From: Peristeroidobacter soli
GTDB taxonomy: Bacteria; Pseudomonadota; Gammaproteobacteria; Steroidobacterales; Steroidobacteraceae
NCBI RefSeq assembly: GCF_004138485.1
Contig: NZ_ML142848.1
Span: 372,001-436,000, forward strand
Reading direction: 5' to 3'
Length of the DNA: 64,000 nucleotides
Shown here: positions 9,259-17,781 of the stretch, piece by piece
Layout of the letters: each line of letters begins with the position of its first letter
How positions within the stretch are numbered: the stretch's first letter is position 1
Program-made: the position numbers and the translations under genes
Notes under the pieces: generated by a model
The model's input: only the letters and a program-made list of their open reading frames with translations
Databases searched by the model: none
What the model was told of the DNA's origin: nothing

Positions 9259-10425
9259 GTGTTGAACTTCGAACTATCGGAAGAACATCTGGGCTTCCGC
9301 GACATGGTCCGTAAATGGGTGGACAAGGAAGTGCCCAAGAGCTGGGCACGCAAGCTGGAGCAGGACGAACATAGTTATCCGTTCGAGCTCTGGGACAAGT
9401 TCACCGAAGCCGGCTTCCACGGCATCGGCATCGACGAACGCTACGGCGGCCAGGGCGGCGACCTGTACATGCAAATGATCCTGGCCCGCGAGCTGGCGCG
9501 CTCGCTCGGCGGCCTGGCCTGGATCTGGGGCATCACCTCCTTCGCCGGCGGCAAATCCATCGGCGTCTACGGCACGCCCGCGCAGAAAGAGAAATTCCTG
9601 CCACAGATCACCGCCGGCAAGCTGCGCGCCGCGATCGCTTTCACCGAACCTGGTGGCGGCACCGACGTGCTCGGCGCGCTGCGTACCGAAGGCGTGCGTG
9701 GCGACGGCGGTTGGATCATCAACGGCGAAAAGATCTGGAGCTCCTCGGCTCATGTCGCCGACTATCTGCTGCTGCTCGCCCGCACCGATCGCAATGTGAG
9801 CAAGCGCCATCACGGCGTGAGCCTGTTCTGGATTCCCACCAAATCCCCGGGCGTGAAGATCACATCGCTGCCCAAGCTCGGCATGCGCTCGATGGGCTCG
9901 TGCACCGTCCATCTGCAAGATGTATTCGTTCCCGACGAGCTGGTGCTGGGCGAACCCGGCAACGCCTGGTACATGCTGCTGCCGACGCTCAACAACGAAC
10001 GCATCATGGTCTCCGCCTTCTGTCTCGGCGTGCTCGATGGCGTGATGGAGGATGCTCTCGACTACGTCAAGCAACGCAAGGCGTTCGGCAAGTTCATCGG
10101 CGAATTCCAGGCCTTGCAGCACTACATCGCGGACATCGCCATGTGGCGCCAGCAGGTCGAGCTGATGATGCTTCATTGCGCCTGGCTGCAGACCAACGGT
10201 CGCAATGCTCACATGGAGTCGAGCATGCTGAAGGTGACTGCTTCCGAATATGCGAATCGAGCTGCCGACCTCGGCATCCAGATTCTCGGCGGCATGGGCT
10301 ACTCGGCGGAGACCGACATGCAGCGTTACTGGCGCGACTCACGGCTGTGGCGCATCGGCCCGATCACCAACGAGATGGCTCGCAACGTGATCGCCGAAGG
10401 CCTCGGCCTGCCGCGCTCGTTCTGA
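9259..10425 (+). CDS. Acyl-CoA dehydrogenase
   Basis: FAD-dependent alpha,beta-dehydrogenase of acyl-CoA, about 388 residues. The N-terminus LNFELSEEHLGFRDMVRKW is typical. The FAD/substrate loop AFTEPGGGTDV, the INGEKIWSSSA segment and the C-terminal ILGGMGYSAETDMQRYWRD segment are all present. The frame is open to a GTG at 9196, but that start would lie inside the palindrome. GTG at 9259 (or TTG at 9262) follows GGGA at 9250-9253 and gives the standard length. It is the first gene of an eight-gene rightward operon reaching 16143; several later genes overlap by ATGA. The chain length or branching of the substrate is not readable, but the neighbouring AMACR-like gene suggests a branched acyl-CoA. 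Confidence 0.93.
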   Translation: MLNFELSEEHLGFRDMVRKWVDKEVPKSWARKLEQDEHSYPFELWDKFTEAGFHGIGIDERYGGQGGDLYMQMILARELARSLGGLAWIWGITSFAGGKSIGVYGTPAQKEKFLPQITAGKLRAAIAFTEPGGGTDVLGALRTEGVRGDGGWIINGEKIWSSSAHVADYLLLLARTDRNVSKRHHGVSLFWIPTKSPGVKITSLPKLGMRSMGSCTVHLQDVFVPDELVLGEPGNAWYMLLPTLNNERIMVSAFCLGVLDGVMEDALDYVKQRKAFGKFIGEFQALQHYIADIAMWRQQVELMMLHCAWLQTNGRNAHMESSMLKVTASEYANRAADLGIQILGGMGYSAETDMQRYWRDSRLWRIGPITNEMARNVIAEGLGLPRSF

Positions 10426-10426
10426 C

Positions 10427-10867
10427 ATGAGCGGCGAACAACCGCCGGCCGTTGCTGGTACACGCCTGCCCGGCGGCGAATATCGGATCACGGCCGAAGA
10501 GAACCGCACTCTGTGCGAAGCACTTCATACGCAGCCAGCGAGCGACGGTCGCGCGCACGAGATCTATTCGTACATCGCCACGCAATCGGGTATGGGCCTG
10601 AGCGTCGACGGACTGCTGGCGATCTGTGAGTTCGACGCCGCGGACGGCCCGATGCTCGGCAGCAGCAACGCTCGCTATCTCGGCGCGCTGCGGACCGATG
10701 AAACTTATCGAGTGAGCGGCGAGATCCTCAGCCTCAATCGCAAGCAAAGCAAAAAGCTCGGCATCATGGATGTGCTCGAGTACCGGCTCACGATGACGCG
10801 CGCTTCCGGAGACCCTGTGTTGGAAGTGATCAATATCTGGATCCTGCCCCGGCGGGCACTCTCATGA
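10427..10867 (+). CDS. MaoC-like hotdog protein, non-catalytic half of a putative hydratase pair
   Basis: A 146-residue hotdog-like protein resembling MaoC N-terminal dehydratase domains (YRVSGEILSLNRKQSKKLG, then LEYRLTMTRASGDPVLEV). It lacks the D-x-N-P-x-H hydratase motif. The ATG follows the dehydrogenase stop by one base, and its own end overlaps the next gene, which does carry the motif. Known pairs such as HadA/HadB and ChsH1/ChsH2 split binding and catalytic hotdogs in this way, so a heteromeric (R)-specific enoyl-CoA hydratase is the best inference. Confidence 0.7.
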   Translation: MSGEQPPAVAGTRLPGGEYRITAEENRTLCEALHTQPASDGRAHEIYSYIATQSGMGLSVDGLLAICEFDAADGPMLGSSNARYLGALRTDETYRVSGEILSLNRKQSKKLGIMDVLEYRLTMTRASGDPVLEVINIWILPRRALS

Positions 10868-11268
10868 TCTCGCTCGGCGACGCCCTGCCCGCGTGGCGCA
10901 TCGAAGCCGTCAGCCCCGAGAATATGCGACGGCTGGCCGAGACGCTACGCGATCCCAATCCTATTCATCTCGATCCCGCGGCGGTGGCCAAACTCGGTCT
11001 CGGCGATCGAGTGATCAATCAAGGCCCGGCGAACCTCGCGTACATCATCAATATGCTTCATGCCGCGTTTCCTGGAGCACAGTTGCTCCAGCTGGACGCC
11101 CGCTTCCTCGCGAATGTCTTCGGCGGCGACGCTGTCGAGGCCGGTGGACGGGTCACTGCAATCGCCGACGATGGCACACGCATCAGTTGCGACACCTGGC
11201 TCAACGTCGACGGACGCGGCCCCGCAGTCAGTGCTCAGGCACAGCTGCTCCTTGGAGCGAGCAAATGA
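10864..11268 (+). CDS. MaoC-like (R)-specific enoyl-CoA hydratase, catalytic half
   Basis: A 134-residue hotdog protein with the hydratase-2 signature RDPNPIHLD near residues 29-37, which supplies the catalytic Asp and His of MaoC-type hydratases. It would hydrate 2-enoyl-CoA made by the dehydrogenase at 9259. Its start overlaps the preceding hotdog gene (ATGA), consistent with tight co-translation and assembly of a two-subunit enzyme. The following reductase gene starts inside its stop codon region. Confidence 0.8.
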   Translation: MISLGDALPAWRIEAVSPENMRRLAETLRDPNPIHLDPAAVAKLGLGDRVINQGPANLAYIINMLHAAFPGAQLLQLDARFLANVFGGDAVEAGGRVTAIADDGTRISCDTWLNVDGRGPAVSAQAQLLLGASK

Positions 11269-12269
11269 AAGCGTTGATGCTGACCAAGACCGAAGGACCT
11301 GGCTCGGTCGAACTGCAGGATATCGATCAACCGACGCCGGCGCCCGGCGAAGTGCGGGTCGCGCTTCGAGCGGCGTCGCTGAACTATCGTGAGCTGTGGA
11401 TCAGTCGCGGCCAATATCCCGGGATGAAGTTGCCTTCCGGCCTCGGCGCGGATGGCGCGGGCGTCATCGATGCCGTCGGTGCTGGCGTCGATTCGACACA
11501 TGTCGGCCGCGAAGTCGTGCTCTACCCTGGCCAGGGCTGGGGCGACAATCCGAAATATCCCAGCAAGCATTTCGCGCTCTACGGCATGCCGCTCCCCGGG
11601 ACGCTCGCCCAATGTATCTGTGTGCCGCTGGAGAACGTGCTGGATAAGCCGGCGTCGCTGAGCTTCGAAGAAGCGGCTTGTTTACCCACTGCGGGACTGA
11701 CTGCGTGGCGCGCGTTGCGGGTGAAGGCCAATCTGATCTCCGGCGAGACGGTGCTCATCACCGGTATCGGCGGCGGTGTCGCCGTCGCGGCTTGCGTGTT
11801 CGCGGTCGCCATGGGCGGCAAGGTGTTTGTAACGAGCAGCGCCGAGGAGAAGATTCGTCGAGCTGAACAGCTCGGCGCAGCAGGCGGTGTCGTCTACAAA
11901 CAGGATAAGTGGGGCAAGGCGCTCGGCAAGCTCGCGGGCGGCATCGATGTCGTCGTCGACGGCGCAGCCGCCAGCTCACTGTCACAATACGTTCGCTGCC
12001 TGAACATGGGCGCGCGTGTCGTGATCTACGGCTCGACCGGCGGTGTCGACGCTCAATTCTCCACGCCCGATCTGTTCCTGCGTCATGCGACGATCCTTGG
12101 CACCGCCATGGGCACGCCGACGGATTTCAGAGAAATGATCGCGTTCGTCGCACACCATCGGCTGCGCCCGATCATCGATAAACGCTTCCCGCTGGCACAG
12201 ACACGAGACGCATTGCTCGCACTCGAAAGCAGTCACGACATGGGCAAGATCGTCGTCAGCATGTCATGA
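11265..12269 (+). CDS. Zinc-free medium-chain dehydrogenase/reductase (quinone oxidoreductase/enoyl reductase-like)
   Basis: NAD(P)H-dependent reductase of about 334 residues. The GroES-like N-terminus contains LRAASLNYRELWISRGQYPG and DGAGVIDAVGAGV, and the Rossmann fold begins at VLITGIGGGVAVAACVFA, with later VVDGAAASSLSQYVRCLNMGARVVIYG. The structural-zinc cysteines are absent, as in QOR, CrtP-like and enoyl reductase members. It overlaps its neighbours at both ends (ATGA). Its exact reaction in the operon, reduction of an enone or of an enoyl-CoA, is inference. Confidence 0.88.
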   Translation: MKALMLTKTEGPGSVELQDIDQPTPAPGEVRVALRAASLNYRELWISRGQYPGMKLPSGLGADGAGVIDAVGAGVDSTHVGREVVLYPGQGWGDNPKYPSKHFALYGMPLPGTLAQCICVPLENVLDKPASLSFEEAACLPTAGLTAWRALRVKANLISGETVLITGIGGGVAVAACVFAVAMGGKVFVTSSAEEKIRRAEQLGAAGGVVYKQDKWGKALGKLAGGIDVVVDGAAASSLSQYVRCLNMGARVVIYGSTGGVDAQFSTPDLFLRHATILGTAMGTPTDFREMIAFVAHHRLRPIIDKRFPLAQTRDALLALESSHDMGKIVVSMS

Positions 12270-13042
12270 GCGCTCTATTCGACATCCGCGGCAAAACCGT
12301 TCTCATCACCGGCGGCGTGCACGGCCTGGGCCGCATGATCGCCGAGGGCATGCTACGGGCCGGCGCGAAAGTGTATGTCACCTCTCGCAAAGCCGACGCG
12401 GCAGCTGCCGCCGAATCCGAGCTGCGACAGCTCGGCGACTGCGTCGCCCTCACCGCCGATCTGGTGAACGCCGAAGCCACCGTCGCACTCGCCAATGAAA
12501 TCAAATCGCGCGAGCCTCGCCTGCATGCCGTCATCAACAATGCCGGCAAGACCTGGGGCGCGCCGCTGGACCACTTTCCCGACAAAGCCTGGAATCCGAT
12601 CTTCGCGGTGAACGTGCAGGGGCCGTTCACGCTCGTGCGTGAGTTGCTGCCGATTCTGGCAGCGGCCGGCTCCGAGGAAGATCCGTCGCGAGTGATCAAC
12701 ATCGGCTCGCTCGCGGGCGCCGTGGTCGAACGCATCGACGCGTTCTCTTACTCAGCCAGCAAGGCGGCGATCCATCATCTATCCCGAGTGCTCGCGGCGG
12801 AGCTGGCGGAACGTCACATCACTGTGAACGTCGTCGTGCCCGGCTACTTCCCCACGCAGATGACGGCGCACATTCGCAGCGACGAGGATCAAACCCACGA
12901 GCTGCTGGAGCGCATTCCCCTCGCTCGCCTCGGCCATGCGGACGACATCGCGGGCCTGTGCATTTTCTTGTGCTCGCGTGCCGGCCGATACATGACCGGC
13001 GCCGAGCTCTACGTCGACGGCGGCATGAGCGGTTGTCGCTGA
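12266..13042 (+). CDS. Short-chain dehydrogenase/reductase
   Basis: Classical SDR of 258 residues. The cofactor loop is TGGVHGLG near the N-terminus, NNAG follows, and the active-site SYSASK gives Tyr and Lys with the upstream Ser in INIGSLAG. The C-terminal MTGAELYVDGGMSG is the usual SDR ending. The start overlaps the reductase stop (ATGA). The position behind two MaoC-like genes suits a 3-hydroxyacyl-CoA dehydrogenase step, but many substrates are possible. Confidence 0.92.
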   Translation: MSALFDIRGKTVLITGGVHGLGRMIAEGMLRAGAKVYVTSRKADAAAAAESELRQLGDCVALTADLVNAEATVALANEIKSREPRLHAVINNAGKTWGAPLDHFPDKAWNPIFAVNVQGPFTLVRELLPILAAAGSEEDPSRVINIGSLAGAVVERIDAFSYSASKAAIHHLSRVLAAELAERHITVNVVVPGYFPTQMTAHIRSDEDQTHELLERIPLARLGHADDIAGLCIFLCSRAGRYMTGAELYVDGGMSGCR

Positions 13043-13051
13043 GGAGATCCG

Positions 13052-14101
13052 ATGGCGCAACGCTTGCCCGCCTCGCTGGACGACATCACGGCCGAGTGGC
13101 TGAGCGCCGCGCTCGCCTCTCGCTATCCGGGTGTCAAAGTCAACTCTGTATTCTTCGGCACGCAGATCGCCGGCACTGGCATGAAAGTCCGGCTGCTGCT
13201 CGATTACAACGCTGCCGGTCACGCAGCCCGGCTGCCCGCCACGATGTGGATCAAAGGCGCGCTGCATGAGTACGCCAGGAACATTCGCGCTGCGTTTCAG
13301 CGTGAAGTGCTGTTCTATCGCGAGGTCGCGCCGCTCGGCATCGTTCGCAGCCCCAAGGCCTACTTCGCCGAGAGTGACGAAGAAGCCGGTCAGGGCATCG
13401 TGCTCATGGAGGACCTATTGGCGAGCCACGCATCGTTCGGCGATCCCGTGCACCCTGCCCCGCCCGAGCTGGTCGCGAGCACGCTGCGCATGGAGGCACA
13501 ACTGCACGCGCGCTGGTGGCAAAGCCCCGACTTGAAACAATTCGGTGAACGTGGCGGCTCGCTGCGAACCGACGGCGTGATCGATCGACTCATGGCGCCA
13601 GTGAGCTGGAACGCCGCCATGTCGATGCCACGATCGCGCGGCATCCCGCAGGCACTACGCGATGGTCCGCGTGTGCACGATGCGATCCACAAGATGCTCG
13701 CGATGAACGATCGACTGCCGGAGTGTTTGCTTCACGGCGATCCGCATCTCGGCAACATGTACTTCCCGGTCGAAGGCGGCATTGGATTCCTGGACTGGCA
13801 GCGAATGATGCGCGGTCCCTGGATCTGGGATGTGGCGTACACGCTGTGCGGCTTCCTCAGCGTTGCCGATCGACGCCGTCACGAACGCGAGTTACTTGCC
13901 AACTATCTGGACGAGCTCCGCAAGGCCGGTGGCGACGCGCCGGGCTTCGAAATCGCCTGGCAGTTGTATCAAGCTCAGCTGTTCTACGGCATGGTCTGGT
14001 CGGTGGTGCCACCGGGCACGCAGCCCGAAGACGCCATCGAGAGTGTTTGCACGCGCTTTGCCGTAGCGATTGCCGACCACGACGCGTTTCAGGCGCTCTA
14101 G
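13052..14101 (+). CDS. Aminoglycoside-phosphotransferase-like small-molecule kinase (ACAD10/LvaA type)
   Basis: A 349-residue kinase-fold protein. The catalytic loop HGDPHLGNMYF and the metal-binding FLDWQ (near residues 229-253) are intact, and an N-lobe with VLMEDL precedes them, as in the phosphotransferase (APH) family. Within fatty-acid operons, family members such as LvaA and the kinase part of human ACAD10/ACAD11 phosphorylate 4-hydroxyacyl-CoA so that an acyl-CoA dehydrogenase-like partner can eliminate the phosphate. The dehydrogenase at 9259 is in the same operon. A role in antibiotic resistance is unlikely from context. The hydroxyacyl substrate is inference. Confidence 0.85.
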   Translation: MAQRLPASLDDITAEWLSAALASRYPGVKVNSVFFGTQIAGTGMKVRLLLDYNAAGHAARLPATMWIKGALHEYARNIRAAFQREVLFYREVAPLGIVRSPKAYFAESDEEAGQGIVLMEDLLASHASFGDPVHPAPPELVASTLRMEAQLHARWWQSPDLKQFGERGGSLRTDGVIDRLMAPVSWNAAMSMPRSRGIPQALRDGPRVHDAIHKMLAMNDRLPECLLHGDPHLGNMYFPVEGGIGFLDWQRMMRGPWIWDVAYTLCGFLSVADRRRHERELLANYLDELRKAGGDAPGFEIAWQLYQAQLFYGMVWSVVPPGTQPEDAIESVCTRFAVAIADHDAFQAL

Positions 14102-14106
14102 TCTCC

Positions 14107-15270
14107 ATGAACCATTCAACCAGGCGCGGCGGCCCTCTCAGCGGCGTCCGCATCATCGAAGTTGCCGGTCTTGGCCCCGGTCCTTTCTGCGGCATGATGC
14201 TCGCGGACATGGGCGCCGACGTGCTCACCATCGAACGCAGCACTGCCAACGATACGCGCCAGGAGCCGCTGACTCGAAATCGCACTCGCCTCGCGCTCGA
14301 TTTGAAGAACCCTTCGGATCGTGAAGTGTTGTTGGAATTGGTCGAGCACGCCGAGGTGCTGTTCGAAGGCTATCGCCCGGGCGTGGCCGAGCGGTTGGGC
14401 TTCGGACCGGACGTTTGCTTGAAGCGCAATCCCAAGCTCGTCTACGGGCGCATGACCGGCTGGGGACAAACCGGTCCGTTGGCCAACGCCGCCGGCCACG
14501 ACATCAACTACATCGCCCTGACCGGTGCCTTGCATGGAATCGGGCGCAATGGCGAGAAGCCGGTGCCGCCGCTCAACCTGGTTGGCGATTTCGGCGGCGG
14601 TGGCATGATGCTGGCATTCGGCATCGTCTGCGCGCTGCTGGAAGCGCGACGCTCCGGACAGGGGCAAGTCGTCGACGCCGCCATGGTCGACGGCGCCATC
14701 GCGCTCATGGCCATGAGCATCGGCTTCAAAGCGGGCGGCACTCATCCCGATGGCGTCGGCAGCAGCATCTTGTCGGGCGCTGCCCACTACTACGACACAT
14801 ACGAAACCAGCGACGGCAAGTACATCAGCATCGGCTCGCTCGAGCCACAGTTCTTCGCGTTGCTCATGCAGAAGCTGGAGCTGACGGATAGCGATATGGC
14901 GCGGACCGGCATGACCAGTGCCCAAGGCTTCGATGCGAATGTCTGGAAGACGATGAAGCCGCGCGTGGCGGAGATCTTCCGCAAGCGGACGCGCGATGAA
15001 TGGTGTGCGCTACTCGAAGGCACGGATGTTTGCTTCGCGCCCGTGCTGTCCTTGTCCGAGGCGCCCTTTCATCCGCACAACCAGGCGCGTCAGGCGTTCG
15101 TTGATGTCGCCGGTCAATTGCAGAACGCGCCCGCGCCTCGCTTCAGCGGAACGCCGACCGATCACCCGCGACACGCTCAGCAGGGATCGCAAGCCCTCGG
15201 AGCGTTAGGTGAACGCTGGGCGCTGCCTTCGTCGGCCATCGACAGGCTGGTCGGCGCCAGCCGGCTCTAG
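14107..15270 (+). CDS. CaiB/BaiF CoA-transferase family, alpha-methylacyl-CoA racemase-like
   Basis: About 387 residues, class III CoA-transferase fold, starting at ATG 14107 five bases after the kinase stop. The N-terminus is LSGVRIIEVAGLGPGPFCGM. The segments GHDINYIALTGALHGIG, GDFGGGGMML and ISIGSLEPQFF match the His, Asp and Glu positions used by alpha-methylacyl-CoA racemases. This points to epimerisation of a 2-methyl-branched acyl-CoA, as needed before beta-oxidation of isoprenoid or sterol side chains. A formyl- or succinyl-CoA transferase role is less likely because the racemase motifs are so clear. Confidence 0.88.
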   Translation: MNHSTRRGGPLSGVRIIEVAGLGPGPFCGMMLADMGADVLTIERSTANDTRQEPLTRNRTRLALDLKNPSDREVLLELVEHAEVLFEGYRPGVAERLGFGPDVCLKRNPKLVYGRMTGWGQTGPLANAAGHDINYIALTGALHGIGRNGEKPVPPLNLVGDFGGGGMMLAFGIVCALLEARRSGQGQVVDAAMVDGAIALMAMSIGFKAGGTHPDGVGSSILSGAAHYYDTYETSDGKYISIGSLEPQFFALLMQKLELTDSDMARTGMTSAQGFDANVWKTMKPRVAEIFRKRTRDEWCALLEGTDVCFAPVLSLSEAPFHPHNQARQAFVDVAGQLQNAPAPRFSGTPTDHPRHAQQGSQALGALGERWALPSSAIDRLVGASRL

Positions 15271-15279
15271 AGCACGAGC

Positions 15280-16143
15280 ATGAGCCTGAAAGGCAAAACG
15301 CTATTCATCACCGGCGCCAGTCGCGGCATCGGCCTCGCCATCGGTCTGCGCGCGGCTCGGGACGGCGCGAATATAGTGATCGCAGCCAAGACGTCGCAGC
15401 CCCATCCGAAGCTCGCAGGCACGATCCACAGCGCGGCCGAGCAGATCGAAGCGGCCGGCGGTCGAGCGTTGCCCGTCGTTGTTGACGTGCGCGATGAAGC
15501 ATCGGTGCGAGCCGCTATCGATGCGGCGGTAGACCGCTTCGGTGGCATCGATATCTGCGTCAACAATGCGTCGGCGATCAGTCTGACCGGCACACTCGAA
15601 ACCGACATGAAACGTTACGACCTGATGCATCAGGTCAACGCACGTGGCACTTTCCTGGTCTCGCGCTTGTGCATCCCTCACTTGCGGGCAGCGGTGAATC
15701 CGCATGTATTGGCGCTGTGCCCGCCTCTCGACCTGCGCCCTGAATGGTTTGCCGCGCATCCGGCTTACACCGCATCGAAGTACGGCATGAGCCTTTACAT
15801 GATGGCAATGGCTGCGGAATTTCGTGACGAAGGGATCGCGTTCAACGGGCTGTGGCCGCGCACGACGATTGCAACGGCAGCGGTAAAGTTCGCTCCGGGC
15901 GGCGCGGAGTTGATGGATCGCTCGCGCACACCGGAGATTCTGGCCGATGCGGCCCATGCGATTTTCTGCCGCCCGGCGCAGTCGGCCACCGGACAGTTTT
16001 ATCTGGACGACGAAGTTCTGTATGCCGAGGGCATCACCGACTTCAGCGGGTATTCACGCAATACCGCTGCGGAGCTGGCCGTCGACCTGTTCGTCGACCC
16101 CGCCGCGCCGGCGCCGCCAGGCGTCCGCGTCGGTATGCCGTAA
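15280..16143 (+). CDS. HSDL2-like short-chain dehydrogenase
   Basis: A 287-residue SDR whose opening TLFITGASRGIGLAIGLRAA and the segment HPKLAGTIHSAAEQIEAAGG are typical of the hydroxysteroid-dehydrogenase-like protein 2 family. NNAS replaces NNAG, and the active-site region has YTASKYGMS. The usual serine before it reads ALCPPLDLRPEW, so the classic Ser of the catalytic triad is not evident, as in other HSDL2-type proteins. It is the last gene of the rightward operon, convergent with the TetR gene. Confidence 0.88.
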   Translation: MSLKGKTLFITGASRGIGLAIGLRAARDGANIVIAAKTSQPHPKLAGTIHSAAEQIEAAGGRALPVVVDVRDEASVRAAIDAAVDRFGGIDICVNNASAISLTGTLETDMKRYDLMHQVNARGTFLVSRLCIPHLRAAVNPHVLALCPPLDLRPEWFAAHPAYTASKYGMSLYMMAMAAEFRDEGIAFNGLWPRTTIATAAVKFAPGGAELMDRSRTPEILADAAHAIFCRPAQSATGQFYLDDEVLYAEGITDFSGYSRNTAAELAVDLFVDPAAPAPPGVRVGMP

Positions 16144-16160
16144 TGATCGAGCAAATGATC

Positions 16161-16868
16161 TCAGCCGACGAGCGCCCGCAACTCCCGAATCGTTGCGAGC
16201 AGTTCTTCCGGCGGATCCGGAATGAAGCCGGCAATGCTGGTCAGCATACCAATCTTCAGGAACGTGGCGAGCTTCTGCTCCGGCAGCCGGCCGTTCATGG
16301 CATCGTCGATGATGGAATATTCGGCGTTGGCAATCAGCGTGTGCAGGAAATACAGCTCGGTCTTGCCGATGCGGTTGCGCTCCCCGGCGACCAGATGGTC
16401 CAGGAACGGCGTGACGTGCGAGATCGCGATGTCTCTGAGAATCCCGTAGATGCCGCTGTCCAGGCTCGACGAGAAATACACCGGCGCCAGCTGTCGCGAG
16501 TATTCCCGTTTACGCTTGATGATCCGGGTCAGCCGGTCGATACGGCTCAGAATCTCCTCGATGCTCTGCGGACCGGTGCCCGCGCCCTCGGCGGCGATGG
16601 ATTCGTAAAAGAACTCCTTGATCGCCGTGCCGATCATGGCCTCACGATTGTCGAAGTGCAGATACAACGTGCGCAAGGCGACGTTGGCGCGCTCGCTGAC
16701 ATTCCTGATCGTCGCCGCGCCGATGCCGCTCTCCTCCACGATCGCCAGCGTGGCGGCGATGATGCGGGCGCGCCGCTCCACCATCGCTTTGGATTGATAG
16801 GTTCGAGGCACCTTGCGGGCCACACTGCCTCGGCTTTTCTTGGTTTTTTTCACGACGGACTCCGGCAT
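16161..16868 (-). CDS. TetR-family transcriptional regulator
   Basis: A 235-residue regulator. After a basic N-terminal tail (KKTKKSRG), the HTH region IIAATLAIVEESGIGAATIR, then NVSERANVALRTLYLHFDNREAM, is the standard TetR DNA-binding domain at about residues 30-82; the rest is an all-helical ligand domain. It sits between two catabolic gene groups, divergent from an SDR gene across only 38 bases. No copy of the island palindrome is in that short gap. It remains a good candidate to bind the three palindromes because their size and symmetry fit TetR operators. Confidence 0.93.
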   Translation of the reverse strand: MPESVVKKTKKSRGSVARKVPRTYQSKAMVERRARIIAATLAIVEESGIGAATIRNVSERANVALRTLYLHFDNREAMIGTAIKEFFYESIAAEGAGTGPQSIEEILSRIDRLTRIIKRKREYSRQLAPVYFSSSLDSGIYGILRDIAISHVTPFLDHLVAGERNRIGKTELYFLHTLIANAEYSIIDDAMNGRLPEQKLATFLKIGMLTSIAGFIPDPPEELLATIRELRALVG

Positions 16869-16906
16869 ACGGATCGACTCAGCTCGAAAGTTCAGAGGAC
16901 CGCATC

Positions 16907-17779
16907 ATGAAAGCAGCGATCGACCGAAGACTGGCGGTGGTGACCGGCGGCTGTGGCGGCATGGGCATCGCATGCGCCCGCGAATTCGGCAGGTCGCACG
17001 ATCTGCTGCTCACCGACATTTCAGCGGACCGACTCGCGCAGACGCAGTCACAACTCCGCGAGGAAGGATACATCGTACGCGACTGCGTGGCAGGGGACCT
17101 GGCTGACGCCGACGTGGTCGGCAAGCTCATGCAAGCCGTCGATTCACACGGTCGTCTCGGTGTGCTCCTCCATACCGCGGGCGTATCGTCCGGCATGGCC
17201 GAATGGCACCGCATTCTGCGCACGAATGTGATTGGAACGCGGCTGCTGCTCGGGGCGATCGAGTCGCGCCTGTCGATGGGCTGTGTGGGCGTGCTCATCG
17301 CTTCTGTCGCAGGCCATCTCGCTCCGGCCGATCGCGAGGTCGATACCCTGCTCGCATCGGACACGCCGCCGGAAGAACTGCTCAGCAAGATGGAGCGGCA
17401 TCTGCAACGGCTCGCAGCGGCACAGGGACAAAACGGCTCGTTCGTATATTCCGGCCTGAGCGGCCCCGCATATGGAGTATCGAAGCGGGCGACGATCCGC
17501 GAGGCCGCGCTACGTTCCGCGGCCTGGGCGGAAAAAGGCGCCCGCATCGTCTCGATCTCTCCAGGCATCATCTGGACTCCGATGGGTCGCTACGAGGTCG
17601 AGCACGGACAGGCCGCGAGCATCGTGCTCGAGCAGACGGCATTGCGTCGCTGGGGCACGTCGATGGATATCGCGCGGGCAGCTCGATTTCTGGCGTCAGA
17701 GGATGCGTCCTTCATCACCGGCACTGACCTGCGCATCGACGGCGGCATGGTTCCCGTTCGCCTCGGCGAAGGCTATTGA
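16907..17779 (+). CDS. Short-chain dehydrogenase/reductase
   Basis: A 290-residue SDR with an atypical cofactor loop TGGCGGMG, an LHTAGVSSG segment in place of NNAG, the Ser in VLIASVAGHL, a Tyr/Lys pair YGVSKRA, and the C-terminal FITGTDLRIDGGMVP. An insert of about 40 residues (around DTLLASDTPPEELLSKME) separates the Ser strand from the Tyr motif, which is unusual among classical SDRs. It is transcribed divergently from TetR and converges with the PQQ dehydrogenase. A hydroxyl-oxidising role in the island pathway is likely; the substrate is unknown. Confidence 0.88.
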   Translation: MKAAIDRRLAVVTGGCGGMGIACAREFGRSHDLLLTDISADRLAQTQSQLREEGYIVRDCVAGDLADADVVGKLMQAVDSHGRLGVLLHTAGVSSGMAEWHRILRTNVIGTRLLLGAIESRLSMGCVGVLIASVAGHLAPADREVDTLLASDTPPEELLSKMERHLQRLAAAQGQNGSFVYSGLSGPAYGVSKRATIREAALRSAAWAEKGARIVSISPGIIWTPMGRYEVEHGQAASIVLEQTALRRWGTSMDIARAARFLASEDASFITGTDLRIDGGMVPVRLGEGY

Positions 17780-17781
17780 GT

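Noticed and set aside
13052-14101. Aminoglycoside resistance kinase
   Set aside because: The context is a fatty-acid-type operon and the length and motifs fit the ACAD10/LvaA group.
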